The notes beneath the pieces were generated by a model. It worked only from the letters and a program-made list of their open reading frames with translations. It made no database searches and had not been told where the DNA came from. 54,680 nt of DNA from a bacterium (GTDB lineage: Bacteria > Calditrichota > Calditrichia > RBG-13-44-9), in the NCBI GenBank assembly GCA_020350205.1, contig CP070707.1, positions 3,978,928 to 4,033,607 of the forward strand, read 5' to 3'. Position numbers and translations under genes: made by a program. Below are positions 35,248 to 44,756 of this stretch, piece after piece; position 1 is the first letter of the stretch; every line of letters starts with the position of its first letter.

Positions 35248-36858
35248 TTAAAATTGGTACAGAAGACTGATATTAAAGAGGGTATTCAGATTGTCATTAT
35301 TGTCATGGTCTCGGTCCTGATCATTATCATAATTTGCATAAAATTGAAATTGCCTGTGTCTGTTAAGCGGGCAGAATCCAAATAGCTGAAGAGAATGAAT
35401 ACGTCGGTTGCTATAAATGCCTAAAATATCCTCAGTACCTGCATTTGGGAAAGTCCGCAGAAGGTAACCATAATTTAAGGAGATCATGAGACCTTTCATT
35501 TGCAGTATGTCCATGGAAACTGAAATACCCCGTGACCGGGAATCTTCCAGATTAATCACTGGGGATTCTGAAGAATCATCCGGTAGATGATCTTCTGTTT
35601 CTAAGAGATAACCTATTCCAAAAGCTGTATAGACATTAAAATAGTATTTGAGTTGCAGATTGAAATAGGTGTACAGATAATCCGAGTAGGTGAGGTCAGG
35701 ATTTTGATATGAACGTTTGTCTAATTCAAAACGACCTTCAAGACCAAACGGCTCAATGACTGGCCATTCTGCTTCCAGGGACGGCCGTAAAGACTGATAT
35801 TGATTTGTGTAGTTATCGGTATAAAATGAGTTTCTGAAATCACGCAAATAATAATTGAACCGACCAATCAGATACCGGTTATAGTCTAAGCGATTATTAT
35901 ACGCGAACTGGGCATTTAACTGGGTGTAGTGAGAACCCTCAGATTGATTTTCCAGATACCGCCTGGGCCTCACTGACAGCTCCAGCCAGTGGAGGGTGCG
36001 AAAATGATGCCGAATAGCGATATACAGCTCACCATCATAAATATTTCGAAATGTTTCGTTGCTGGGAAAATAAATCTTCGAACGCAGATTACTCTGTAAA
36101 TAGAGCCTATTTCTCGAAGTTAAAAGATAATTCCAGTATAGACGAAGTTCGTTCTCCCAAAAAGTGCCGCTGTTTTCCTGCAGTAACCAAAACCAATCGG
36201 TTCGGCCTTCAATCCTCCAGTTTTTTTTATATTCCATTGATTCCATGGCCAGATAAAAGCTGGTCTGAAGCAGGTCCTGATCAATCCGAGTGAAATTATA
36301 AAAGTTGAGCCAGTTTTGGGCTCGTGAATAGCTTTTAGAAATTCTCATGGCCAAAAAGGGATTGTTTAACTGTTCCAGTATCAGACTGTCTGATTCCAGA
36401 AAACTTAACTCGTATTCATTACGCGAAAAGTCAGTTCCCATTTCGGCTGTGAACTGCCAGGGGTTCCGGGGTTGATCTGAAATTGAAAGATTTTTTGCCC
36501 AAGGTGTGATAAGATCTAGGAAATCCAGTTCAGAGACGTCTGCAGTATCGGGTTTCATGCTCAAAAAATCTATAGCTTCATTTAAAAGGTCCGTGGCTAT
36601 TTGATACTCCTCCTGCCGGGCAAAATATTCTGCCTCATTTACATAATAATAGATCAGGCTGTCTGTGAGCTGTACAGTCTCTATGAGGAAATCCAATTGT
36701 ACTTTACGCGATTCGTAAGCCGTTTTCAGATCGGAATTTTGAGTGAATGACGGGTATAGCAAACCAGAAGATAATAGGATGAAAGTAAACCATGGCCGTA
36801 GGAATGCATGGGAGGATGCCACCCGATTGCGTAAGACATGTGAAATATTTGTGAACAT
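35248..36858 (-). CDS. Outer-membrane beta-barrel candidate, unknown function
   Basis: The 536-residue protein has an N-terminal signal, a helical segment at about 40-115 (SDLKTAYESRKVQLDFLIE), then about 400 residues of alternating Tyr/Arg/Asn-rich strands ending LFNISLLYQF, a typical barrel end with a C-terminal Phe. I do not recognise the family. It is the last of three genes on the minus strand, after the helical-repeat protein and a lipoprotein. A hairpin lies before it, so its expression may be partly uncoupled. Confidence 0.7.
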   Translation of the reverse strand: MFTNISHVLRNRVASSHAFLRPWFTFILLSSGLLYPSFTQNSDLKTAYESRKVQLDFLIETVQLTDSLIYYYVNEAEYFARQEEYQIATDLLNEAIDFLSMKPDTADVSELDFLDLITPWAKNLSISDQPRNPWQFTAEMGTDFSRNEYELSFLESDSLILEQLNNPFLAMRISKSYSRAQNWLNFYNFTRIDQDLLQTSFYLAMESMEYKKNWRIEGRTDWFWLLQENSGTFWENELRLYWNYLLTSRNRLYLQSNLRSKIYFPSNETFRNIYDGELYIAIRHHFRTLHWLELSVRPRRYLENQSEGSHYTQLNAQFAYNNRLDYNRYLIGRFNYYLRDFRNSFYTDNYTNQYQSLRPSLEAEWPVIEPFGLEGRFELDKRSYQNPDLTYSDYLYTYFNLQLKYYFNVYTAFGIGYLLETEDHLPDDSSESPVINLEDSRSRGISVSMDILQMKGLMISLNYGYLLRTFPNAGTEDILGIYSNRRIHSLQLFGFCPLNRHRQFQFYANYDNDQDRDHDNNDNLNTLFNISLLYQF

Positions 36859-36896
36859 GAAATATATTGCAGCTTTCTGATTGGATGACTTAATAA

Positions 36897-36926
36897 TATG
36901 GCCCGGATTAAAGTTAATCCGGGCCT
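36897..36926 (-). terminator. Hairpin between the lipoprotein and barrel genes
   Basis: GGCCCGGATTAA (36900-36911) and its exact complement (36914-36925) form a stable 12-base-pair stem with a 2-base loop. On the minus strand it is followed by ATATTATT, a poor T run. It may be a weak terminator or an mRNA-stabilising element just past the lipoprotein stop. Confidence 0.6.
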
Positions 36927-36955
36927 GCTGCCAGATTAGGTGTGTCCACCTGAAC

Positions 36956-37969
36956 TTATTTCGTCGAGACGACCCGATAGGGGAATCCCCAGGTCATAGA
37001 ATTGTAGGGATAAATTTGCTCATCTTCGTCATAAATCGTCCCGTTATCGATAGCATCAATGACTGCATGAAATGCTCGGAAAGCAGGTTCGTGAACAGTC
37101 CAAACTCCCTTATAAAGATTGTAACCGGTATTAGGATCCACACCTATATACTCAAATTGTTTCCTGGCTCTGTGGATTCTGTTCAAACCGAAATGCAACA
37201 AGAGTGTTTCTGTTGCTCCGGTCTCTGGATTGACCACAGGATTATTCGCATTATTGCTGACCAGAACCTGAACAGTTACCTCTTCTCCCTGGGCAACCAC
37301 AGGCAGGTTGTCCGGGATGCTAAAAATGGTTCTTAACGGATTTGTAAAAGAGTAAGACTCTCCGGTACTGGTAGTTATATCAATTTGCTGAATTGCAACA
37401 GTGGGTAATGGTCTGCTGTTTCCCAAATCCATGGATACTGCCGATAACCGCCAACGTCTCCGGGGATCTCTCATTGCATCTTCATCTTCAGTCTTTTTTG
37501 TAAAGATAGCGGTCCGTTTTACGGTGTGTACAAGTGGTTTACGATGGAGGATGAGTGTATCTTCTGTCAAAGGCTGTTCAAGAATTAGGAAATTCCCACC
37601 CCATACACGCTCCATGTGCACCAGAATGGAATCGCGAGATATTCTCCTGATAAGCAGGGTTCGGGGAATACGGCGATTTAGAATCCGTCCGAAACGCACC
37701 ACGCTATCAATCGGAGTCAGAATTTTAGGGAAGTAATTTCCCGGAGAGAAAGTGGAGAAACCATTATACATTTGGCTTTCGTCAATGTCATCGATTCCCC
37801 AATCCATAACATAATCACTTTCTTCAATATTCTCATTCGTCAATATTTCTGTAATGGCATTATCTTCCAGTTGTTGATCTGACAAAGCTGAATTTGTATC
37901 CTTTTCACAACCACTGATGATGAATAATCCCAAGAGTACTATCATGAAAGTGCAGATGATTTTATTCAT
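36956..37969 (-). CDS. Lipoprotein of unknown function
   Basis: The 337-residue protein starts with a lipoprotein signal (LFIISGC, Cys21) and a polar linker. The rest has no fold I can name; it contains RRIPRTLLIRRISRDSILVHM and, in its second half, strand-like segments (VQVLVSNNANNPVVNPETG) suggesting a beta-sandwich. AAGGAG lies before the ATG. It sits 58 bases downstream of the helical-repeat gene in the same strand group. Confidence 0.75.
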   Translation of the reverse strand: MNKIICTFMIVLLGLFIISGCEKDTNSALSDQQLEDNAITEILTNENIEESDYVMDWGIDDIDESQMYNGFSTFSPGNYFPKILTPIDSVVRFGRILNRRIPRTLLIRRISRDSILVHMERVWGGNFLILEQPLTEDTLILHRKPLVHTVKRTAIFTKKTEDEDAMRDPRRRWRLSAVSMDLGNSRPLPTVAIQQIDITTSTGESYSFTNPLRTIFSIPDNLPVVAQGEEVTVQVLVSNNANNPVVNPETGATETLLLHFGLNRIHRARKQFEYIGVDPNTGYNLYKGVWTVHEPAFRAFHAVIDAIDNGTIYDEDEQIYPYNSMTWGFPYRVVSTK

Positions 37970-38027
37970 TTTTTGCTCCTTGTTTCGGTTAGTGAATAAG
38001 ACTTCTTCCCGGGCCCTGGGATTAAGT

Positions 38028-39521
38028 TTATTGAGTTAACAGGTTTATTGCCATTCGGCTCAATTGATTGCACATTTCAAAGTAACCGCTTTTACAGGCC
38101 TCCCTCGCGATCTCATACAGTTTCTTGGCATTATAGTAGTTCGCTTGTAGCTGGATGTCCTGCCTGGTTTTTTCCGGGGCATTTTCGAGCATATTTTCTA
38201 AACGCTGCAGGTTATTTTCAATTTGCACCTGCTGGTTGTCTTCCACGCTGTATTCAGAACGTAACTGATTAGTTTTAACAGCGAGGCGATTGAAAATTTG
38301 TAAATATTGAAAGGCCAGTTTTTGATTTCCCTGTTGTGTTTGCTCTTTGGCATTCAGATAATTTGATTCCTGCAGTTCAAGGAGTCTCTCATAAGTGGGA
38401 TGTTCAACTTTTTCCAGTTTGAGAGATTGAAGCATCATTTCTGCCGTTTCCAACTGATCTTGTAACTGATTATGCAGGGATTGTCCGGTATTGTTTAATC
38501 GCCGGTGTATCTGAAATACTAAACGGTTTGCTAAACTGATACTTTGCCTTGCTCCTACAGGATCATTGCTATTGTATTTATTGCGTGCCTTTGAAGTCAG
38601 AAACAGTGTTCTTTCAAAAATTTTATGGACTTGCTCATCTGTGCTTAATTCAATTTCAGGACGCAGGTCTGTGATTCGATCCTCCAGCAGTTGCAGATCA
38701 AGATCCAATCTTTCGCTCAGGGAAGACGGAGTACTCTCCAAGAGATCTAACGCCCGGTATAGAAATCGATTCACAATTTGTAATTTCTGAAATGCCTGTC
38801 GATATAAATTCTGATCATATAATTGCTGCACATTCAGCAGTTCCCTGCGGGCATTTCGTAAAATTTTCCGGATGGTTTCGTCCGCTTCATTTCCTGCCAT
38901 TTCTTCAACCTGATTGTAGAGTTCTTTACTGTCTTCCAAATAGCGATTAAATTCAGAAGCATACCTGATTTCTTGTCCGGAAGAAATTCTCAATGCTGAT
39001 TCTGCAAAAAAGATAGCCACGAAATAATTTCTAAACATCGCTTCCGGCTGATCATTTCTGAAGGTCTGGAATGCTCTTTCCCGGTAGTATTTTGCCCGGT
39101 TTAACAATTTAGCCGCCTCCGAGTTTGGCGATTGGAATATTTTCTGTTCGGCCTCCTGAATTTTCAGATCCAGCTGTTCCTTAAATCTCTGGCGGAACCG
39201 ATCATTATTTTTAAGCCGGAGATAAAATTGAGAGAGGTAGAAATAGCCTAATTTAATGTGACTTACGGCAACTATATAATTTTGAGATATAAAAGCAGAT
39301 TGTGCCAGACCGTGCTCTTGAGAAGCGTTTTGTATAATATTTCTCAATTCCTGATCATGAAATAACTCCCCGAAACGTCTTGCTTCCCGAATCTTGCTTT
39401 CAAGACGATTGAGCTGCCGCTCAATTTCTTCTACCCGAGGTTGAGTTTGGCTCAATGATATGGTTGACATGAGAAGTGATATGAAAAGAATTTTGAGAAG
39501 TATTAAATTTTTCATCGTCAT
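38028..39521 (-). CDS. Exported six-repeat helical protein, unknown function
   Basis: The 497-residue protein has a signal peptide (about 1-24) and then six tandem helical repeats of about 80 residues, starting near residues 33, 114, 191, 273, 352 and 433. Each opens with an L..LE..I pattern, has a central A....A helix and ends with a helix containing an NR or RAL element (IVNRFLYRALDLLES, ANRLVFQIHRRL, FNRLAVKTNQL). I do not recognise a named family. A sigma-54-like promoter lies just upstream. The lipoprotein and barrel genes downstream suggest an envelope assembly in which this is a periplasmic scaffold; that is inference. Confidence 0.75.
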   Translation of the reverse strand: MTMKNLILLKILFISLLMSTISLSQTQPRVEEIERQLNRLESKIREARRFGELFHDQELRNIIQNASQEHGLAQSAFISQNYIVAVSHIKLGYFYLSQFYLRLKNNDRFRQRFKEQLDLKIQEAEQKIFQSPNSEAAKLLNRAKYYRERAFQTFRNDQPEAMFRNYFVAIFFAESALRISSGQEIRYASEFNRYLEDSKELYNQVEEMAGNEADETIRKILRNARRELLNVQQLYDQNLYRQAFQKLQIVNRFLYRALDLLESTPSSLSERLDLDLQLLEDRITDLRPEIELSTDEQVHKIFERTLFLTSKARNKYNSNDPVGARQSISLANRLVFQIHRRLNNTGQSLHNQLQDQLETAEMMLQSLKLEKVEHPTYERLLELQESNYLNAKEQTQQGNQKLAFQYLQIFNRLAVKTNQLRSEYSVEDNQQVQIENNLQRLENMLENAPEKTRQDIQLQANYYNAKKLYEIAREACKSGYFEMCNQLSRMAINLLTQ

Positions 39522-39547
39522 TACTCTCCAACGTCTGATATTTTTAA

Positions 39548-39564
39548 CTCAACAACCGTGCCAG
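39548..39564 (-). promoter_or_regulatory. Sigma-54-like promoter upstream of the helical-repeat gene
   Basis: The minus strand reads CTGGCACGGTTGTTGAG. The -24 half is a perfect TGGCACG. The -12 half is TTGA instead of TTGC, at the correct spacing. It ends about 28 bases before the ATG, leaving room for a short leader with a GGAG site. It lies beside an operon encoding a sigma-54 activator. Confidence 0.55.
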
Positions 39565-39738
39565 AATTTATAAAATTCGTAAGCCTATAAATAATAATTA
39601 ATTATAAAAAATCCAAACAGGGCGTTTCCTATAAAGGCGTACCATTTGGTACATCGGTATGGACCACATCGTACAGTCTTTCAAGCGAAGTATTAAATAA
39701 ATACAAATCGTGGGATAAGTGTTTGAAGTAGTGAGGCA

Positions 39739-40851
39739 TCAATGGTCTAATTCAAATCCACATAAAAATTGCCAGCCTTGGGCGGTAAAATTTTGCAGGG
39801 CAAACTCGTCTTTGAAGTAACCACCTCGAATAAAATAGAGCAGATTTTTTGTGAGGGGTCTTTCAATTTTAATGTCAATTCGATTTTCGGAATCAAATGG
39901 TAGATATAAAGCTAGAATATCACCATCATTCTGGAGCTTCAAATTATTCCAGTAATAATCAATGACGCAAAGCAAGGTAAAATTTTTCAGGAAAACTTTC
40001 CCGAAAAGTATTCGAAAATATTGTTCAAAAGAGGGATCCATGGTAATTTTTGACCAATGTCTTAAAAAACTGTATCGGAAAGTCAGATACAAAATTTTAT
40101 TGGATTCAAAATAGAACTCCGGGCCAAATCGAAATCCGTGGTTATCATTCTGATTTTGTTGTAATGTCATGATAGAATTACTCTCCACGGAAAATTTTTC
40201 CAGGTATAAACCGGCACCTAGATTCAGACGGTTTGAATGTATGTGTGATATATATAATTTCGTTTTTAGGGCATCCAATTTTTGTCTGGGAGTATCAGAA
40301 ATATCCTGATAATAATAAGCAGGGTAAAAAAATAAACGATAATGCTGAGATAGAAAACAGGAAAATATCCCGCTTAATTCGAACAGGTCCAGGGAGATAT
40401 CACGCGGGGTATTTATATAAAAATAACGTCGTATGTCCAGGCCCATGCCCATATCCAGGCCCGATTTTTGATAAAGATATTGTCCTTTGGTAATCATTTT
40501 CATGCTGGTATATCCAACTATATCCTGATAGAATTCAGGTTTAAGTTGTAGGGATAACCACCACAAATTCGAGCGAGTTTGATTTTTAAACTTAAGATAC
40601 CCATTTAGTCTGCTAAGGAAATACAGGGATCTGTCGGATTCGAATAGGCTTCTCTGGTAAAATCCGGTTTCTGCAGAAATCCGCCATCTGGTCTGACCTC
40701 GAGCCTCTAATGAAATAAAAATCAGCAGGATCAAAAAACCGAACAAAATGGATAAACTTATAGGAAAACGAGTCCTGTTTATGTGGTCACCATACAGTTC
40801 AGGACAATGTTTATTTCCCTGCATATGTAAATTTCCTGACCGTGTGAACAT
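39739..40851 (-). CDS. Barrel-like exported protein of the kinase-regulator operon
   Basis: The 370-residue protein has a long polar N-terminus (about 28 residues), then a hydrophobic signal or anchor (SILFGFLILLIFISLEARGQ), then strand-rich sequence with many Tyr, Phe and Asn (SNLWWLSLQLKPEFYQDIVG) ending GFELDH. It resembles an outer-membrane barrel, but the family is unknown. The real start may lie inside, since the leader before the signal is unusually long. It is the last of four genes with the coiled-coil protein 7 bases upstream. Confidence 0.65.
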   Translation of the reverse strand: MFTRSGNLHMQGNKHCPELYGDHINRTRFPISLSILFGFLILLIFISLEARGQTRWRISAETGFYQRSLFESDRSLYFLSRLNGYLKFKNQTRSNLWWLSLQLKPEFYQDIVGYTSMKMITKGQYLYQKSGLDMGMGLDIRRYFYINTPRDISLDLFELSGIFSCFLSQHYRLFFYPAYYYQDISDTPRQKLDALKTKLYISHIHSNRLNLGAGLYLEKFSVESNSIMTLQQNQNDNHGFRFGPEFYFESNKILYLTFRYSFLRHWSKITMDPSFEQYFRILFGKVFLKNFTLLCVIDYYWNNLKLQNDGDILALYLPFDSENRIDIKIERPLTKNLLYFIRGGYFKDEFALQNFTAQGWQFLCGFELDH

Positions 40852-40858
40852 ATGAAGA

Positions 40859-41809
40859 TTATGGTCGAATTTTTTGATTCAGAAAATCTAAATAACCCTC
40901 TAAAATATCCTCTGCACGTAGAAGTATTTTCTGATATTCATCCAGGGTCAAGGTTACTTTTCCGGAATCCACCGGGGAGGTCCAGTTAAATTTTTGTTCA
41001 GGAAAATATTCCGGCTGGAATTGTTCCATTATGTTGATTAAAGATTCAGCCTGGGGGAGATTGCTAAAAATATCTGTTTGATTGATTCCACTAAATGTGA
41101 CAGTCCTTTCTGAGAAGGATTGAGAGCTAAGTATTAAGGGTCTGTTATCATCCATGTCTTCCAGAAAGCGGTTTCCTCTTTCCTTTAAATATATGAGTTC
41201 TTCGATTTCTTTTCGCATATTTTGCATGTTATGAAGTGTTACTATAATTTCGGACCGGGCATTATTTAAATAATCTCTGTAAATTGCTACCTCCAGTGAG
41301 TCTTTACTGTTATGCAGATCAATCTCAACAATTTTATGAGGGTCGAATGAAAATGATTTAAATTTTGGCAGCATTAACAGTCTTTTCTCGGAAAGCACAT
41401 ATATTTGCTTCTGAATTTCTTCGCGTTTCTTTATATCAGGGGTGTTTGACAAGGTTTGGTTTAATGAATCAATTCCTCTGCTATATGATTTTGCCAGATC
41501 ACTTTTAATCGCTGAGAGTTCTCCCTGTAGCTCATTCAGCTCCATTTTCTGCAGTTCTATCGATTCGGATAGCTGCTTTAATTTTTGATACCATTCTGCC
41601 TGTCGGGTTTGATTATTTTCTGCAGCAGATATATCTTTTTCAAGAAGATTCGTCCAATAATCCAGAGTATGTTTAAGAGAATCCAGACGGTGTTCTGCTT
41701 GCATCATGTCTTGAATACAGGTTTCCAGTTGCATTTCTAACATAGAAGTGTTTTGAGAAAGTCCGGTATAATGCAAAAGTATAAACAACAGAAGTAAAAA
41801 TTGTTTCAT
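40859..41809 (-). CDS. Exported coiled-coil protein of the kinase-regulator operon
   Basis: The 316-residue protein has a signal peptide (MKQFLLLLFILLHYTGLSQ) followed by long heptad-like stretches (about 20-125 and 175-220) rich in Glu, Leu, Lys and Gln, with a less regular C-terminal part. No known domain is recognised. Its ATG overlaps the stop of the sigma-54 regulator gene (ATGA), so it is translated in step with the regulator. It may be the extracytoplasmic partner or target of the two-component system. Confidence 0.7.
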   Translation of the reverse strand: MKQFLLLLFILLHYTGLSQNTSMLEMQLETCIQDMMQAEHRLDSLKHTLDYWTNLLEKDISAAENNQTRQAEWYQKLKQLSESIELQKMELNELQGELSAIKSDLAKSYSRGIDSLNQTLSNTPDIKKREEIQKQIYVLSEKRLLMLPKFKSFSFDPHKIVEIDLHNSKDSLEVAIYRDYLNNARSEIIVTLHNMQNMRKEIEELIYLKERGNRFLEDMDDNRPLILSSQSFSERTVTFSGINQTDIFSNLPQAESLINIMEQFQPEYFPEQKFNWTSPVDSGKVTLTLDEYQKILLRAEDILEGYLDFLNQKIRP

Positions 41810-43179
41810 TTGATCAATCCAAATTTTTGTAATTTATAATAGAGTGTACTGGTACGGACACCTAAAATTTTCGCAGCCCGGTTTTTAACTCCATCCGCTT
41901 CTTTCAAGGCTTTAATGATCAAATTTCTTTCGTAGTCTTGCAGTGCTTTTTCCAGAGTTTCACTGAGGACGATTTCCGTTTCATCTCCTGTATATCCTAA
42001 CTGTTGTGCGGTAAGGGCGGGGGCTATTTCCTGAGTAGAAGAAATCACCACAAGTCTCTCAATCACATTCTCAAGTTCCCGGATATTTCCTGGCCAGTGA
42101 TATGTTTTTAATAAATTGAGACTTTTTTCGGAAAGGACTCTTTTTTCATGCGCTCGGTTATGCATAATTTTTTGCAAGAAATGTTCAGCCAGCAGTGGGA
42201 TATCCTCTCGGCGATCCCGGAGAGGCGGGATTTTTATAGGAATGACACTCAGGCGGTAAAATAAATCCTCCCTAAAGCGGCCATCATGCAGTGCCTCCCG
42301 CAGATTTTGGTTGGTAGCTGAAATGATCCGCACATCCACCTTGAGTGTCTGTTCGCCGCCCACCCGCTCAAATTCTTGCTCCTGGAGCACCCGCAAAAGT
42401 TTGATCTGCATATTCGCTGAAATATCCCCGATCTCATCCAGAAATAGAGTTCCCCCATCTGCAAGTTCAAAACGTCCCCGTTTTTGTCTGATTGCGCCAG
42501 TAAAAGAACCTTTTTCATGCCCGAATAGTTCACTTTCCAGTAGATTTTCATTTAATGCCCCACAGTTTACCCGGATAAAGGGTTGATCCTTCCGGTCACT
42601 TTTATTGTGGATTGCGCGCGCCACCAGTTCTTTACCAGTTCCACTCTCGCCTTCAATCAGAATACTGCTGTCCTGTTTTGCGACTTTATCAATAATATTG
42701 AAAATTTCCTGCATTGCCGAAGACTGACCAATTATATTTTCATATTGATCCTCAAAATGTTCTTGAAAAATCAGGTTTTCTGCCCGAAGACGTTCCAGTT
42801 TATCCTGTTGTTTAATTTTATCAACAATTTTGTCGACTCTGACTCTTAACTCTTCAGGAGAAAACGGTTTGGTTAAAAAATCGATTGCTCCCTCACGCAT
42901 TGCCTTGACAGCAACATCAATGGTACCGTAAGCAGAAATCATCAGGACCTCTAATTGAGGCTTCATCTTTTTAATTGAATTCAGGAGTGAAAGCCCGTCA
43001 ATGGGTTCCATTTTTAAGTCAGTAATAACCAAATCAGGTTCATTCTTTTGAATAAATTGCAGCGCTTCTTCTGGATGGCTGAAATCTGTTACCAGATATC
43101 CCTCGCGCCTTAAACTTTCCATAATACCTAAACGCATGGTCTCGTTATCTTCCACCACCAGAATGTGAATAGTTTTCAT
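41806..43179 (-). CDS. Sigma-54-dependent response regulator (NtrC family), second copy
   Basis: The 457-residue protein has a receiver domain with Asp54 (VITDLKMEPIDG), an AAA+ domain with GESGTGKE and GGTLFLDEIG, and a Fis-type helix-turn-helix (KNRAAKILGVRTSTLYYKL). The sigma-54 contact loop reads GSFTGA rather than the usual GAFTGA, a conservative change. It lies 13 bases downstream of its kinase gene and overlaps the coiled-coil gene. Likely targets include the sigma-54-like elements next to the flanking envelope operons. Confidence 0.95.
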   Translation of the reverse strand: MKTIHILVVEDNETMRLGIMESLRREGYLVTDFSHPEEALQFIQKNEPDLVITDLKMEPIDGLSLLNSIKKMKPQLEVLMISAYGTIDVAVKAMREGAIDFLTKPFSPEELRVRVDKIVDKIKQQDKLERLRAENLIFQEHFEDQYENIIGQSSAMQEIFNIIDKVAKQDSSILIEGESGTGKELVARAIHNKSDRKDQPFIRVNCGALNENLLESELFGHEKGSFTGAIRQKRGRFELADGGTLFLDEIGDISANMQIKLLRVLQEQEFERVGGEQTLKVDVRIISATNQNLREALHDGRFREDLFYRLSVIPIKIPPLRDRREDIPLLAEHFLQKIMHNRAHEKRVLSEKSLNLLKTYHWPGNIRELENVIERLVVISSTQEIAPALTAQQLGYTGDETEIVLSETLEKALQDYERNLIIKALKEADGVKNRAAKILGVRTSTLYYKLQKFGLIK

Positions 43180-43192
43180 AAATAACCTTTAA

Positions 43193-44662
43193 TTAATTTT
43201 CTTTCTCATTAAGCTCAATTTTGCCTTCCTGTTTTTGGGTGAGGGATTCTGACAAGCGGCCCCTAATAAAAAATGTACATCCCCTGTCGGTATGGTTTTC
43301 AACCCAGATATGGGCATTATTTTCCTGGCATAATTTCCTACAAATTGCCAACCCTAATCCTGCGCCATGTTCCCGGGTGCTAAAAAATGGATTGAATATT
43401 TTGTCCAGGTGATCAGATTCAATTCCAGTACCCTGATCCGCGACCATAAGAAGACAGTGTTCGTTTTCCCGACGCTGAATAATTTTAATAAGGCTGTTCT
43501 TAGGTGATGCTTCAATACTGTTCGCAATCAAATTAATCAGAATGTGTCGAAGATGAGCGGGATCGAAACGGATATAATCATCAGTAAAATGCGAATCAAT
43601 GGATATGTTCTTACTCCGGAGCTTATCCAGCAGAATTTCTTTTATATTTTCAATAAGTTCAGCCAAATTTATTTTTTCTGGATTTGCCTGAATGGGTCGA
43701 CTGAAATTAAGATAATCGTTAATTAAATTTTTCAGCGTATGTATTTCCCGAGAAATCTTATCGATATATTCTGCATTCTGACCTGCACTTAACAAATCTT
43801 CTTTCACCAAGCCCGCCAAAAGTTCAATCCCTCCGAGGGGATTTCTAAGTTCGTGGGCAATCTGTGCTAACATATTTTCTTTTTCCTGCTGATGGTCCTG
43901 CAAATCAAGTCGCATTTTATCCAATGACTGATTGAGGATAGCCAGCTCACCATAAATGTTTTTTGGGACAGTAGCAGCAAAATTGCCTTTTCCGATTTCT
44001 CTGCTGAAAGAGACCAGATTTTCAATTGGTTTATATATCCTGGCCGCCAGAATCCACCCCATGATTAATGTTATGAGCAAGGATAGGAAGCCGATCAGAA
44101 AGAAGAGCAACGCCAATTGATCTACCTCAGCCAGGCGACTCGCATCTTCACGGACACCAAGATAATATTTTTGGTGAAACCGGTAAAATCCCCACAGATA
44201 CCATTGATCATCTTTTCCTCTGAAAGGTTCTGACGTCATGGATTCATCAATCCTCAGATTGAGAATCTTCCTTTTGTTCAAAAGAAGCGATGCCAGAAGA
44301 TTTCCTCCTATAGAATCCAAATTGGTATGTACCAATATTTCAAAATCTTGATTATAAATGTACAATTCTGCAAAGCCTGACCTGCTTATTTTTTCAGCGA
44401 GTTCTTTTTTGTAATAGTCACGGGCCAGTATCTTCTCTCCGGTTGGTTGAATTAGGTCAAGGTATTTTATATTCAAATCTGAGATTAAATTTCGGGTTAA
44501 CAGATTGACCTGTTCTTCCAGCTGATTGAGGTAAATTCTTTTCACAGTAAAATAAGAGAGGAATGACAAAAGGATGGAAATCAAGAACACCAGCGTGGAG
44601 AAGGTAATCAGGATTCTGCTTCTCAGAGACAATTTCTGAATCTTTCCGGCTAAATAATTCAT
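43193..44662 (-). CDS. Sensor histidine kinase of the second two-component system
   Basis: The 489-residue kinase has a membrane helix (about 18-40), an extracytoplasmic sensor of about 140 residues with a FAELYIYNQDFEILVHTNLD stretch suggesting a double-Cache or PAS-like fold, a second helix (about 183-207), HAMP, HisKA with His270 (HELRNPLGG), and HATPase with NLIANSIEAS, DQGTGI and GAGLGLAI. It phosphorylates the regulator encoded just downstream. The operon has no strong sigma-54 site upstream; a sigma-70-like TTGATA/TAATTT pair is possible. Confidence 0.92.
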   Translation of the reverse strand: MNYLAGKIQKLSLRSRILITFSTLVFLISILLSFLSYFTVKRIYLNQLEEQVNLLTRNLISDLNIKYLDLIQPTGEKILARDYYKKELAEKISRSGFAELYIYNQDFEILVHTNLDSIGGNLLASLLLNKRKILNLRIDESMTSEPFRGKDDQWYLWGFYRFHQKYYLGVREDASRLAEVDQLALLFFLIGFLSLLITLIMGWILAARIYKPIENLVSFSREIGKGNFAATVPKNIYGELAILNQSLDKMRLDLQDHQQEKENMLAQIAHELRNPLGGIELLAGLVKEDLLSAGQNAEYIDKISREIHTLKNLINDYLNFSRPIQANPEKINLAELIENIKEILLDKLRSKNISIDSHFTDDYIRFDPAHLRHILINLIANSIEASPKNSLIKIIQRRENEHCLLMVADQGTGIESDHLDKIFNPFFSTREHGAGLGLAICRKLCQENNAHIWVENHTDRGCTFFIRGRLSESLTQKQEGKIELNEKEN

Positions 44663-44756
44663 TAAACTTATCTGTTATTCTCAACATATTAAATTACAGG
44701 TATTTATACGTTATTATCAAGGATTATTCTTCACATTAAGTGGAAGTCACAATTTT

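Noticed and set aside
39640-39665. Palindrome GTACCATTTGGTAC as a possible operator
   Set aside because: It is only a 5-base-pair stem with a 4-base centre and there is no second copy.
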